Of a DNA stretch of 5,377 nucleotides, positions 1 to 5,150 are shown piece by piece. Source of the stretch: Methanobacteriota archaeon (lineage in GTDB: Archaea; Halobacteriota; Methanosarcinia; Methanosarcinales; Methanosarcinaceae); the NCBI GenBank assembly GCA_030837265.1, contig JAUPKV010000297.1:1-5377 (forward strand). Reading direction: 5' to 3'. The position numbers were made by a program, and so were the translations under genes. The notes under the pieces were generated by a model. It worked only from the letters and a program-made list of their open reading frames with translations. It had not been told where the DNA came from and did no database searches. Numbering within the stretch: position 1 is the first letter of the stretch; each line of letters begins with the position of its first letter.

Positions 1-566
1 TCGAATATATTAAAAATAATATCCGACTGGATGAAGGTGCCGATCAGAAAGCGACTACTGAGAATTCAAAAGAAGTTGTAAAGATATGTACCCAGTATGC
101 ACAGCAAGGGATGTTCAACATATTTATCGCCATATTTTCTTTTACATTGGCATTCTCTTGTCTCTCCGCCCCCATAAACGGAAATCAATCCGTGGCGCTG
201 TTCGTTTCCTACCTGATCTCCATTGCAGTATTCGGTTTGTTCCAGGCCGTTTTCATGGCCAACGCAGGCGGATGCTGGGATAATGCAAAAAAAGTCGTAG
301 AGGTTGATCTGCAGGAAAAAGGCACTGCTTTACATGAAGCAACTATAGTGGGCGATACTGTAGGTGATCCATTTAAAGATACTTCTTCAGTAGCCTTGAA
401 TCCAATTATTAAATTCACTACTCTGTTCGGTTTATTGGCGATGGAAATTGCCATCTCCGAAGCTTTCAGGGGCATGGCTCTCTATGTAGGCGGGATATTC
501 CTTTTGATTGCCCTGTTCTTTGTATGGCGCTCATTCTATGGGATGAGAACACCGGTGGAACAGTGA
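1..566 (+). CDS. hppA: Membrane-bound ion-translocating pyrophosphatase (HppA family), 3' part only
   Basis: This is the C-terminal part of a membrane-integral pyrophosphatase, which hydrolyses cytoplasmic PPi and pumps H+ or Na+ across the membrane. The reading frame is open from base 3 to the TGA at 564-566 (187 residues), so the start lies outside the window; the ATG at 111 is internal. The family signature is clear: GGCWDNAKK at fragment residues 89-97 and GDTVGDPFKDTS at 117-128. The latter is the last acidic motif, whose Asp and Lys residues bind Mg-PPi in characterised enzymes. Hydrophobic segments at about 37-58, 64-86, 131-152 and 160-175 fit the final membrane helices. The usual TSGPSLN after the acidic motif reads TSSVALN here. 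The residues that separate K+-dependent from K+-independent enzymes, and H+ from Na+ pumps, are upstream and cannot be judged. Methanosarcina species are known to carry tandem pyrophosphatase genes (mvp1, mvp2); which copy this is cannot be told. Confidence 0.95.
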   Translation, partial: EYIKNNIRLDEGADQKATTENSKEVVKICTQYAQQGMFNIFIAIFSFTLAFSCLSAPINGNQSVALFVSYLISIAVFGLFQAVFMANAGGCWDNAKKVVEVDLQEKGTALHEATIVGDTVGDPFKDTSSVALNPIIKFTTLFGLLAMEIAISEAFRGMALYVGGIFLLIALFFVWRSFYGMRTPVEQ

Positions 567-604
567 AAACATTTAGTATAAAAGAAGTCTCGATTCTTAA
601 AAAT

Positions 605-641
605 CAGGCCTTGCAACAAGATGTTGTGAGGTCTGTTTATT
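605..641 (+). terminator. Imperfect hairpin plus T-rich tail after hppA
   Basis: Bases 605-618 can pair with 622-635 over 14 positions with three G-U wobbles and a three-base AGA loop, followed by TTTATT. The hairpin starts 39 bases after the pyrophosphatase stop codon. Placement and shape fit an intrinsic-type terminator or a 3'-end stabilising stem-loop. Archaeal termination depends mainly on the U-tract, which is short here, so a second T-run at 705-711 may do the terminating. Confidence 0.55.
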
Positions 642-681
642 GAGGATTTCATAATTTACACAGATATGAATATTAACGATT

Positions 682-711
682 AATGCTTTAAGCTATTTTT
701 GGCATTTTTTT
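682..711 (+). terminator. Possible second terminator: weak stem and seven-T run
   Basis: AATGC at 682-686 can pair with GCATT at 702-706, and the sequence runs on into seven consecutive T residues at 705-711. The stem is only 5 bp and overlaps the T-run. The T-run itself is the better evidence, because archaeal RNA polymerase terminates at U-rich tracts. It would serve transcripts reading through from hppA. Confidence 0.3.
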
Positions 712-854
712 AGTCTGTAATTTTTGATACAAACGAGGTTTTCCCCTCCCATCTATATGTGGCCTATTTACACTCTCGTCTGTTATTCGCGTCAGGGAAC
801 TCTGTGGGTAAAAATCTGTAAAATATCACTTACCAAATCCAGGGATGGAAGCTT

Positions 855-1031
855 ATGGGAAGTTTAATATTTATTGCTCCTTTGGCAGGCATAAAAGAAT
901 ACAGAAAAGCCAGTGAAATTAAGGAGGGGACCAGGGCTTTATTTAAGCTGACAAAACCGAACGATTGCAATAGTTTCGTCATTCTTGCATGCTTAATTCT
1001 TTTTATGCAGGACCTGCATTCAACACTCTGA
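855..1031 (+). CDS. Possible small protein or gene remnant, 58 aa
   Basis: An ATG at 855 opens a 58-codon frame ending in TGA at 1029-1031. The peptide has a hydrophobic N-terminal stretch (GSLIFIAPLAGI, residues 2-13), a charged middle rich in Lys and Glu, and a second hydrophobic stretch near residues 41-51. The frame is open upstream only to a stop at 819-821. There is no convincing Shine-Dalgarno. Base composition here is less AT-rich than in the following kilobase, which is mild support for coding origin. I do not recognise a family; it could be a chance ORF or the remains of a longer gene. Confidence 0.2.
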   Translation: MGSLIFIAPLAGIKEYRKASEIKEGTRALFKLTKPNDCNSFVILACLILFMQDLHSTL

Positions 1032-1073
1032 TTAAAGTCGTAAATATGGTGGTTATCCTATTTTCATCCCTTC

Positions 1074-1102
1074 TCATAGACAAGGGATCTTCATAGACAA
1101 GG
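1074..1102. repeat. 12-bp direct repeat, two copies
   Basis: TCATAGACAAGG occurs at 1074-1085 and again at 1091-1102, a period of 17 bases with 5 bases between copies. It lies in non-coding DNA. It may be a replication-slippage duplication; no function is apparent. Confidence 0.75.
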
Positions 1103-1217
1103 TCTCTTTTGTAAAAAGCTAGCTTTAATATAAAATTGAGGAAAATATTGAGGCAAAGAGAAAGATTGAAGTTCCAAAAATCTAAGAAAAGCCGAAAAAG
1201 AATTGAGAAATTAGTAG

Positions 1218-1302
1218 AAGATTGTGAGCGGGTTGGGGAGTGGGGGGTCATATGGGGAGTGGGGGGTATGGTATGTGAAAAAAAGTTTCCCGCTCACATC
1301 TT
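1218..1302. other. Stem-loop enclosing a putative G-quadruplex motif
   Basis: GTGAGCGGG at 1224-1232 is perfectly complementary to CCCGCTCAC at 1289-1297. Pairing continues outward, AAGAT (1218-1222) with ATCTT (1298-1302), if T1223 is bulged, giving a 14-bp stem. The 56-base loop contains four G-tracts, at 1235-1238 (4 G), 1242-1247 (6 G), 1254-1257 (4 G) and 1261-1266 (6 G), separated by AGT, TCATAT and AGT. This satisfies the usual four-tract, short-loop rule for G-quadruplexes. The tracts come from a direct repeat, TGGGGAGTGGGGGGT at 1234-1248 and 1253-1267. Such GC-rich blocks stand out sharply in this AT-rich region. Whether it acts as RNA, as DNA or as a remnant of a mobile element is unknown. 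Confidence 0.6.
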
Positions 1303-1604
1303 ACAATTATCTTAATCAAACTAATTATATAAATACCTATCCATTCTGTCTCGTTTATTATAATATAATAGTTGCCAACATTAATATTAAAATAGTTATA
1401 ATAAATATGAAAAAGTAACACTAATTTAAGTAACATAGGGATAGAACAATGAATAAATAAATTTTTTATAAAGAATAATAGGATCAGGACAAACTAATTA
1501 TTTTTGAATAATTAAGTAGATATTTAGAGGATAAATATTGAGTTAATCCGACAATTATTCTTAATTGGGGAAGAATTCTCTTCTTAACAGTATAGAATAT
1601 TGAC

Positions 1605-1638
1605 TAATATTTTAATACTTTGATGTAATAAAATATTA
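1605..1638. repeat. AT-only 10-bp inverted repeat
   Basis: TAATATTTTA at 1605-1614 and TAAAATATTA at 1629-1638 are perfect complements with a 14-base spacer. Because the arms contain only A and T in very AT-rich DNA, chance is a reasonable explanation. Confidence 0.4.
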
Positions 1639-2068
1639 AAACGTATGATATCTCAATTAAAAATTGTAAAACAAAAAATCAGGTAATTCTTCTTCAACAG
1701 CAAAACAAAAAATGTATTGAAGCGGCTTTGCACAATTTCAAAAATAGATCGTAAAATACAATAAACCTGCTAATAACAAGTCTACTAAAAGTTAAAAATG
1801 AAAATAAAGACAGAAAAGAAGAATCCTGATGACCTATATATTGCACATAATTGATGCAGAACAAGAAGAATCATTAAAATTTTTAAGAATAACGTAAGGA
1901 GCTAAACAAAGCTATCCAGAAGTCATTAGAAGCCCTATAAGAGGCTCTAACCAGTATAGGAATATGAATGAATTTGTCATAGAAACCGCTTGAAATGGGC
2001 TCTAATACAATTTAATGAATTAATGTTGAGAAGATCGTTACTTCTCATTTTAAGTTTCTAGTATAGCA

Positions 2069-2112
2069 ACTTGAATTAGAGCAATACTTGAATTAGAGCA
2101 ATACTTGAATTA
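2069..2112. repeat. 17-bp tandem repeat, about 2.6 copies
   Basis: The unit ACTTGAATTAGAGCAAT occurs perfectly at 2069-2085 and 2086-2102, followed by the first ten bases of a third copy at 2103-2112. It sits about 50 bases upstream of the MFS transporter start, so it overlaps or directly borders the expected promoter region. Copy number could vary by slippage and might alter expression, which is inference. Confidence 0.9.
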
Positions 2113-2125
2113 ACCTGTAAAGTGA

Positions 2126-2150
2126 TATTTAAAATAAAGAGATTATATAA
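2126..2150 (+). promoter_or_regulatory. Candidate TATA-box region for the MFS gene
   Basis: Two TATA-like stretches, TATTTAAAATA (2126-2136) and ATTATATAA (2142-2150), precede the ATG at 2164. A TATA box at 2126-2136 would place the transcript start near 2157-2162 and give an almost leaderless mRNA, consistent with the lack of a clear Shine-Dalgarno. AT-richness makes such matches common, so this is tentative. Confidence 0.3.
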
Positions 2151-2163
2151 CAGAAAAAAAACC

Positions 2164-3339
2164 ATGAACTTAAAAAAGCTCATCATCTATTCTTCAGTTT
2201 TTTCTATCCAGGGGCTCTCTAACGCAGTAATTCCCATTCTTCCCGAGCTTGCAGGAGCAGGTAGCGAAGACACTTTTGCGTCAAATCTCTTATTTTCCGG
2301 ATATTTTATAGGAGCTCTTTTAGCCCTTGTGCCCTTTGGGATTCTGGCTGATCGGATGGGAAATTTGAAGATAATAGGATTTGGTGTGCTGTTGACTGCC
2401 CTTTCGGGCACTGTCATTTCTTTTTCGGAAAACTTGTGGATACTTGGAATCGCACGATTCATTGAAGGCGTTGGTTGCGGAGCTTTTTTCCCTGCAGCCT
2501 TTTCCATGATTTCAGAATGGAAGGACAGTCAGCGTAGCCTCGGAGAGTTTAACTTTTTATTAAATGCCGGATTGGCTACAGGTGTTTTACTTTCAGGCAT
2601 GCTTGCAGGACGGGGGATAAAAACAACATTAGTAATCTTCACAATCCTGGCAGGTGTTTCCTGCATCTTCCTTTTATTCAGAGCAGGAGAAATTTTACCT
2701 TCAGGAATAAAAGAACAAAAGTTGACATTAAGAAACAACAATTATCCGGAAAAAAATATTCGGGATATTTCTTCAAACCGTCAAGAGATTTCTTTGCTTT
2801 TCAAATTTAAGAAACACCTCAAAGAGGTTAAAGAAATTGTTTTTGAGAGCAATATGGGGCATCTCTGGGGGGTTTCAGTTCTTCTCTATGCTACAACCGG
2901 TATTTTGACTGCAAACTATGCGGATTACAGTTCTGGGTTTCTGACAAAACCTGAACTCGGACTGGCAATTTCGGCTTCATATCTGGCTGCAATGTTTTCC
3001 TCTCTTGTTGCAGGTAGAGCAAAAGTAAGCTCCAAAAGTATAGTAAGGGTAGGGATAATTTTAGCTTCAACAGGTATTTTTCTCTCCATAAAGATGCCCG
3101 TACTTGCTTTCACCCTTATCGGAGCAGGAGGAGGGATAGCTGTCGTAGGGATGATTACTGCCGTATCAAAGATAAATTCCAGCGGCTTTGCAATGGGATT
3201 TTTTAATACGGGGATTTATGCGGGGCTTGGCCTGGGCCCAATTATTGGGAGTTTATTTTTGGAGTCCTCCGGATACGAAAGTGTATTTTTAGGAAGTGGG
3301 TTATTGCTTCTTACGACATTATTTGTAAAGTTTGAGTAG
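2164..3339 (+). CDS. Major facilitator superfamily (MFS) transporter
   Basis: This encodes a 391-residue cytoplasmic-membrane transporter of the MFS, a secondary carrier driven by ion gradients; the substrate is unknown. The sequence is almost entirely hydrophobic segments in the 12-helix MFS pattern. MFS motif A is present at residues 59-69 (GILADRMGNLK), between helices 2 and 3. RFIEGVGCG at 98-106 matches the helix 4 motif RxxQGxGxG with Glu for Gln. A GLGLGPIIG glycine/proline turn lies at 354-362 in the C-terminal half. A hydrophilic linker at about 180-230 separates the two six-helix halves. I chose ATG at 2164 because MNLKKLII leads directly into helix 1; an in-frame GTG at 2122 would add a basic 14-residue tail and also lacks a clear ribosome site. 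The gene stands alone between two non-coding stretches that each hold a 17-bp tandem repeat. Drug/metabolite exporters are the likely relatives, but substrate assignment is not possible here. Confidence 0.9.
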   Translation: MNLKKLIIYSSVFSIQGLSNAVIPILPELAGAGSEDTFASNLLFSGYFIGALLALVPFGILADRMGNLKIIGFGVLLTALSGTVISFSENLWILGIARFIEGVGCGAFFPAAFSMISEWKDSQRSLGEFNFLLNAGLATGVLLSGMLAGRGIKTTLVIFTILAGVSCIFLLFRAGEILPSGIKEQKLTLRNNNYPEKNIRDISSNRQEISLLFKFKKHLKEVKEIVFESNMGHLWGVSVLLYATTGILTANYADYSSGFLTKPELGLAISASYLAAMFSSLVAGRAKVSSKSIVRVGIILASTGIFLSIKMPVLAFTLIGAGGGIAVVGMITAVSKINSSGFAMGFFNTGIYAGLGLGPIIGSLFLESSGYESVFLGSGLLLLTTLFVKFE

Positions 3340-3360
3340 AATTATGTTTCAGGAACTATT

Positions 3361-3393
3361 AATGGCGCCACATAAGCAATGGCGCCACATAAG
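3361..3393. repeat. 17-bp tandem duplication carrying two TGGCGCCA palindromes
   Basis: AATGGCGCCACATAAG occurs at 3361-3376 and 3378-3393 with one base (C) between, a period of 17. Each copy contains the 8-bp palindrome TGGCGCCA (3363-3370 and 3380-3387). It begins 21 bases after the MFS stop. Two identical palindromes 17 bases apart could be paired operator sites for the PUA gene downstream, or the arms of a hairpin. Confidence 0.85.
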
Positions 3394-3397
3394 TTTT
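3363..3397 (+). terminator. Possible hairpin terminator after the MFS gene
   Basis: The two TGGCGCCA copies are self-complementary, so 3363-3370 can pair with 3380-3387 as a strong 8-bp GC-rich stem with a nine-base loop. TTTT follows at 3394-3397. The T-run is short and six bases from the stem, so it is an imperfect terminator. The same bases could instead form an operator. Confidence 0.35.
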
Positions 3398-3402
3398 AAA
3401 AG
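3393..3402 (+). promoter_or_regulatory. Candidate TATA box for the PUA gene
   Basis: GTTTTAAAAG is a TATA-like element about 55-60 bases ahead of the TTG start at 3457. Transcription would start near 3424 and leave a leader of roughly 30 bases containing the Shine-Dalgarno. If correct, the GGCGCC tandem repeat lies directly upstream, where an archaeal activator or repressor could bind. Confidence 0.3.
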
Positions 3403-3446
3403 GCTCAAAAACCCTATGCTATTTAGAAAGAGTTGGTTTCAAATTC

Positions 3447-3453
3447 AGGTGAT
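3447..3453 (+). promoter_or_regulatory. Shine-Dalgarno site fixing the TTG start of the PUA gene
   Basis: AGGTGAT matches seven bases of the archaeal consensus GGAGGTGAT, complementary to the 16S rRNA 3' end. It ends three bases before TTG 3457. No comparable site precedes the next in-frame ATG at 3492, so the TTG is preferred. Confidence 0.75.
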
Positions 3454-3456
3454 TAA

Positions 3457-3942
3457 TTGAAAGTAAAGTCAAGAGTTCAGCTAAGAAAAAATATGAAGAA
3501 CAAAATGTTAAAAGACCTTATATCTACTTTTGGAGACACGATGGCAGGGTTGGAAGACAATATCCTGGAGAAAATCACCCTTGACGAGTACTCTCTTATC
3601 CTCGTAGACGGCAAGCCTTTGCTCTTCGAAATAGAAGGACAACTTTTCCCAACTGTCCGCGGAGCTATTGAGATGAAACTAAACAAGCGCATTGTAACCG
3701 TGGATAAAGGAGCCGTTCGTTTTGTTTCAAACGGAGCAGATGTCATGGCTCCCGGTATCGTGGAGGCTGACTCTGAGATAAAAGAAGGCGACTTTGTCAT
3801 AATCATAGAAGAAGCCCATCGGAAACCTCTTGCAATTGGAAAAGCCCTTATGAGTGGCCTACAGATGGTCGAAACTGATTCAGGTAAAGCTATAAAGTCG
3901 ATAACCCATGTAGGAGATAAACTCTGGAACGCAGAGTTCTGA
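3457..3942 (+). CDS. MCT-1-like archaeal PUA-domain RNA-binding protein
   Basis: This 161-residue protein resembles the universal archaeal PUA-domain family related to eukaryotic MCT-1/Tma20 and the N-terminal part of eIF2D. Those relatives bind the small ribosomal subunit and act in ribosome recycling and reinitiation. The N-terminal half (about 1-75) is the pre-PUA domain, opening with the basic stretch MKVKSRVQLRKNMKNK. The C-terminal half (about 79-157) is a PUA domain: VDKGAVRFVSNGADVMAPGI at 82-101 is the typical core with its glycine-rich turn, followed by the strand GDFVIIIEE (111-119), PLAIGKALM (124-132) and the closing segment GDKLWN (153-158). Length fits the family. Translation starts at TTG, supported by the Shine-Dalgarno at 3447-3453 and by the basic N-terminus, which would be lost from the later ATG. 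It lies 170 bp ahead of sepF and may be a separate unit. A direct role in archaeal translation is inferred from the eukaryotic relatives. Confidence 0.85.
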   Translation: MKVKSRVQLRKNMKNKMLKDLISTFGDTMAGLEDNILEKITLDEYSLILVDGKPLLFEIEGQLFPTVRGAIEMKLNKRIVTVDKGAVRFVSNGADVMAPGIVEADSEIKEGDFVIIIEEAHRKPLAIGKALMSGLQMVETDSGKAIKSITHVGDKLWNAEF

Positions 3943-3956
3943 ATTACTTTAAATTG

Positions 3957-4005
3957 AAGAGATTTACCGAATGAAATCTGATGGCGCAGAGGTTGGTAAA
4001 CTCTT
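3957..4005. other. Bulged 11-bp stem-loop between the PUA gene and sepF
   Basis: AAGAG (3957-3961) plus TTTACC (3963-3968) can pair with GGTAAACTCTT (3995-4005), leaving A3962 bulged and a 26-base loop. It begins 15 bases after the PUA stop. No U-run follows, so it is a poor terminator; an mRNA processing or 3'-end stabilising structure is possible. It overlaps a 21-codon frame, ATG 3971 to TAG 4036 (acidic, ending EEKIEITL), which has no Shine-Dalgarno and which I do not call as a gene. Confidence 0.4.
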
Positions 4006-4100
4006 GGATGAGGAAAAAATCGAGATCACTTTATAGAGCAAAATTAATTAATATCGATCCCAATATAGGGAAGTACTATCCAAATTTAAAAAAATACAAA

Positions 4101-4110
4101 AGGCGTGGAT
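4101..4110 (+). promoter_or_regulatory. Weak ribosome binding site of sepF
   Basis: AGGCGTGGAT agrees with GGAGGTGAT at six of nine positions and ends two bases before the ATG at 4113, nearly the same placement as the strong site of the PUA gene. A TATA-like ATTTAAAAAAATA lies at 4084-4096 but is too close to allow a leader, so the promoter is probably further upstream (TTTATAG near 4031 is one candidate). Confidence 0.4.
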
Positions 4111-4112
4111 AA

Positions 4113-4493
4113 ATGGCAAAACTTATTGACAAGATCCTTGGCAGCAGTGTAAAAAGCACAACCAGTGCTGACGACTACACTGAGATTGATCTCAGCAAAT
4201 ATGAGGAAGTTCTCGAAGAAGAGCCTGCAGAAACTTATGTGAAAATCGCAGAAGTTTCAAATCTCAACCAGTTATCATCACTCAAACAGGAAATTTATAA
4301 TGGAAATATACTGATGATAGACATCTCAAACATCAGGGGTGATGACCTGATGAGGGACAGAATTTTAAAGGAGCTGAAAGATGTTGTCGTTGATGTCCAT
4401 GGAGATATCGCAGGTTTTAAGGGAAACATTGTGATTATAACCCCCACAGGCATTAAAATTGACAGATCAAAAATAATCGGTGGAAAATATTGA
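4113..4493 (+). CDS. sepF: SepF, archaeal cell-division protein anchoring FtsZ to the membrane
   Basis: This 126-residue protein has the layout of archaeal SepF. Residues 1-11 (MAKLIDKILGS) can form an amphipathic helix that inserts in the membrane. Residues 12-41 are an acidic, Ser/Thr-rich linker. Residues 42-122 are the globular SepF core, with alternating strands and helices: YVKIAEV (42-48), an NGNILMIDIS strand (63-72), the helix DDLMRDRILKELKDVV (77-92), then the conserved HGDIAGF turn (96-102) and NIVIITPTGIKID (105-117). In archaea that use FtsZ, SepF tethers the Z-ring to the cytoplasmic membrane at midcell; FtsZ itself is not in this window. Start at ATG 4113 puts the membrane helix at the very N-terminus, as expected. 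The stop codon overlaps the start of the ZPR1 gene, so both are probably translated from one mRNA. No missing core element is evident. Confidence 0.93.
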   Translation: MAKLIDKILGSSVKSTTSADDYTEIDLSKYEEVLEEEPAETYVKIAEVSNLNQLSSLKQEIYNGNILMIDISNIRGDDLMRDRILKELKDVVVDVHGDIAGFKGNIVIITPTGIKIDRSKIIGGKY

Positions 4494-5134
4494 ACAATAA
4501 TTTTTTCAAGCAAGATTGTTTCGAGACAAGGATCTCCTGTCCTCTATGCCATAAAGACCTGGTGATGAGCTGGCAGAGAGATAATATCCCATACTTCGGA
4601 GATGTCATGTACATCAGTGCACAATGCGAGTGCAGCTTCCGTTTTGCAGATACAATGATCCTCTCCAGCAAGGAACCTATGCGCTATGAAATGTCAGTCG
4701 AGGCACCGGAAGACCTTAACGCAAGAGTTATACGTTCAACCTCAGGGACAATTCGCATCCCTGAAATGGGAATCATCATCGAGCCTGGCGCGGTTTCGGA
4801 ATCTTACATATCTAACATCGAAGGAATACTACAAAGGGTCCAGAGCGTCATCATGACTGCAAGTAAATGGGTTAAGGAAGATGAAGATAAATTCGCCCGA
4901 AGCCAGGAACTCATGCATATGCTTGAAGAGGTTATTGAAGGTAGAAAGAAAATCACTATTATCATAGAAGACCCCCTGGGAAACAGCGCTATTATCTCGA
5001 AAAAGGCTGTTGCTACCAAACTCTCAAAGGAAGATGCTGAGGAGCTAAACACAGGTATGATTGTTTTCGATGTTGATAAATCCGAACTTGTAAACGATAT
5101 ATCAGATAATGTAAAGCCTCTCGGAGGAGATTAA
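4490..5134 (+). CDS. ZPR1-family zinc-finger protein, archaeal type
   Basis: This 214-residue protein belongs to the archaeal ZPR1-related family (one zinc finger plus one ZPR1 domain, against two of each in eukaryotic ZPR1). The zinc finger uses C17, C20, C46 and C48: CPLC, then CEC 25 residues later, spanning the typical IPYFGDVM segment (33-40). The A-domain follows: PMRYEMSVEAPEDLNARVIR (63-82), the strand SGTIRIPEMGIIIEPG (85-100) and the helix SNIEGILQRVQ (108-118), then KITIIIEDPLGNS (154-166). Eukaryotic ZPR1 binds eEF1A and helps it fold; an analogous role with archaeal EF1A is inference. The start is TTG at 4490, overlapping the sepF stop as TTGA; there is no in-frame ATG before the zinc finger, so this start is needed to keep C17 and C20. 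A GGTGG at 4479-4483 may serve as ribosome site. The second cysteine pair is C-x-C instead of the more usual C-x2-C. Confidence 0.9.
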   Translation: MNNNFFKQDCFETRISCPLCHKDLVMSWQRDNIPYFGDVMYISAQCECSFRFADTMILSSKEPMRYEMSVEAPEDLNARVIRSTSGTIRIPEMGIIIEPGAVSESYISNIEGILQRVQSVIMTASKWVKEDEDKFARSQELMHMLEEVIEGRKKITIIIEDPLGNSAIISKKAVATKLSKEDAEELNTGMIVFDVDKSELVNDISDNVKPLGGD

Positions 5135-5150
5135 TACTTTTTTATATTTT
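5117..5150 (+). terminator. U-tract terminator of the sepF-ZPR1 operon
   Basis: Six T residues at 5138-5143, followed by ATATTTT to 5150, begin four bases after the ZPR1 stop codon. A short CCTC-TCG-GAGG hairpin (5117-5127) lies inside the last codons. Archaeal polymerases terminate at U-tracts without needing strong hairpins, so this is a reasonable terminator. Confidence 0.5.

Larger units (their letters stand above)
567..2163. other. Gene-poor AT-rich intergenic region (about 1.6 kb)
   Basis: No reading frame here has the length, composition or recognisable motifs of a real gene. The left part (about 640-1040) is less AT-rich and holds one 58-codon ORF. The part from about 1300 to 2110 is very AT-rich, with many stops in all frames. 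At 1829-1980, three + strand frames give short peptide-like stretches broken by stops, which could be a decayed gene, but I recognise no family. Structured items inside are listed separately: the hairpin and T-run after hppA, a 12-bp direct repeat at 1074-1102, the G-tract element at 1218-1302, an AT-only inverted repeat at 1605-1638 and a tandem repeat at 2069-2112. A TATA-like stretch, TTATATAAATACC, lies near 1325 with no gene behind it. Confidence 0.6.

Noticed and set aside
86..283. 65-codon + strand frame at the left end
   Set aside because: It lies in another frame over the clear pyrophosphatase coding sequence and is a shadow frame.
1003..1251. 82-codon minus-strand frame
   Set aside because: Composition is low-complexity Phe/Leu/Asn typical of reading AT-rich DNA, there is no recognisable motif, and it overlaps the structured G-tract element.
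1224..1436. Overlapping 62-64 codon frames on both strands over the G-tract region
   Set aside because: Rich in Ile, Asn, Tyr and Lys as expected of random AT-rich DNA; no ribosome site and no family resemblance.
2122..2163. Upstream GTG start for the MFS protein
   Set aside because: It adds a 14-residue basic tail with no Shine-Dalgarno; the ATG at 2164 gives a typical MFS N-terminus. Not fully excluded.
2069..3393. CRISPR-like or transposon-end reading of the two 17-bp repeats flanking the MFS gene
   Set aside because: The units are directly adjacent with no spacers, the two repeat sequences are unrelated, and neither forms terminal inverted repeats around the gene.
2187..5052. Several minus-strand frames of 60-110 codons
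   Set aside because: All lie opposite well-supported genes (MFS, PUA, SepF, ZPR1) and show no family signature.
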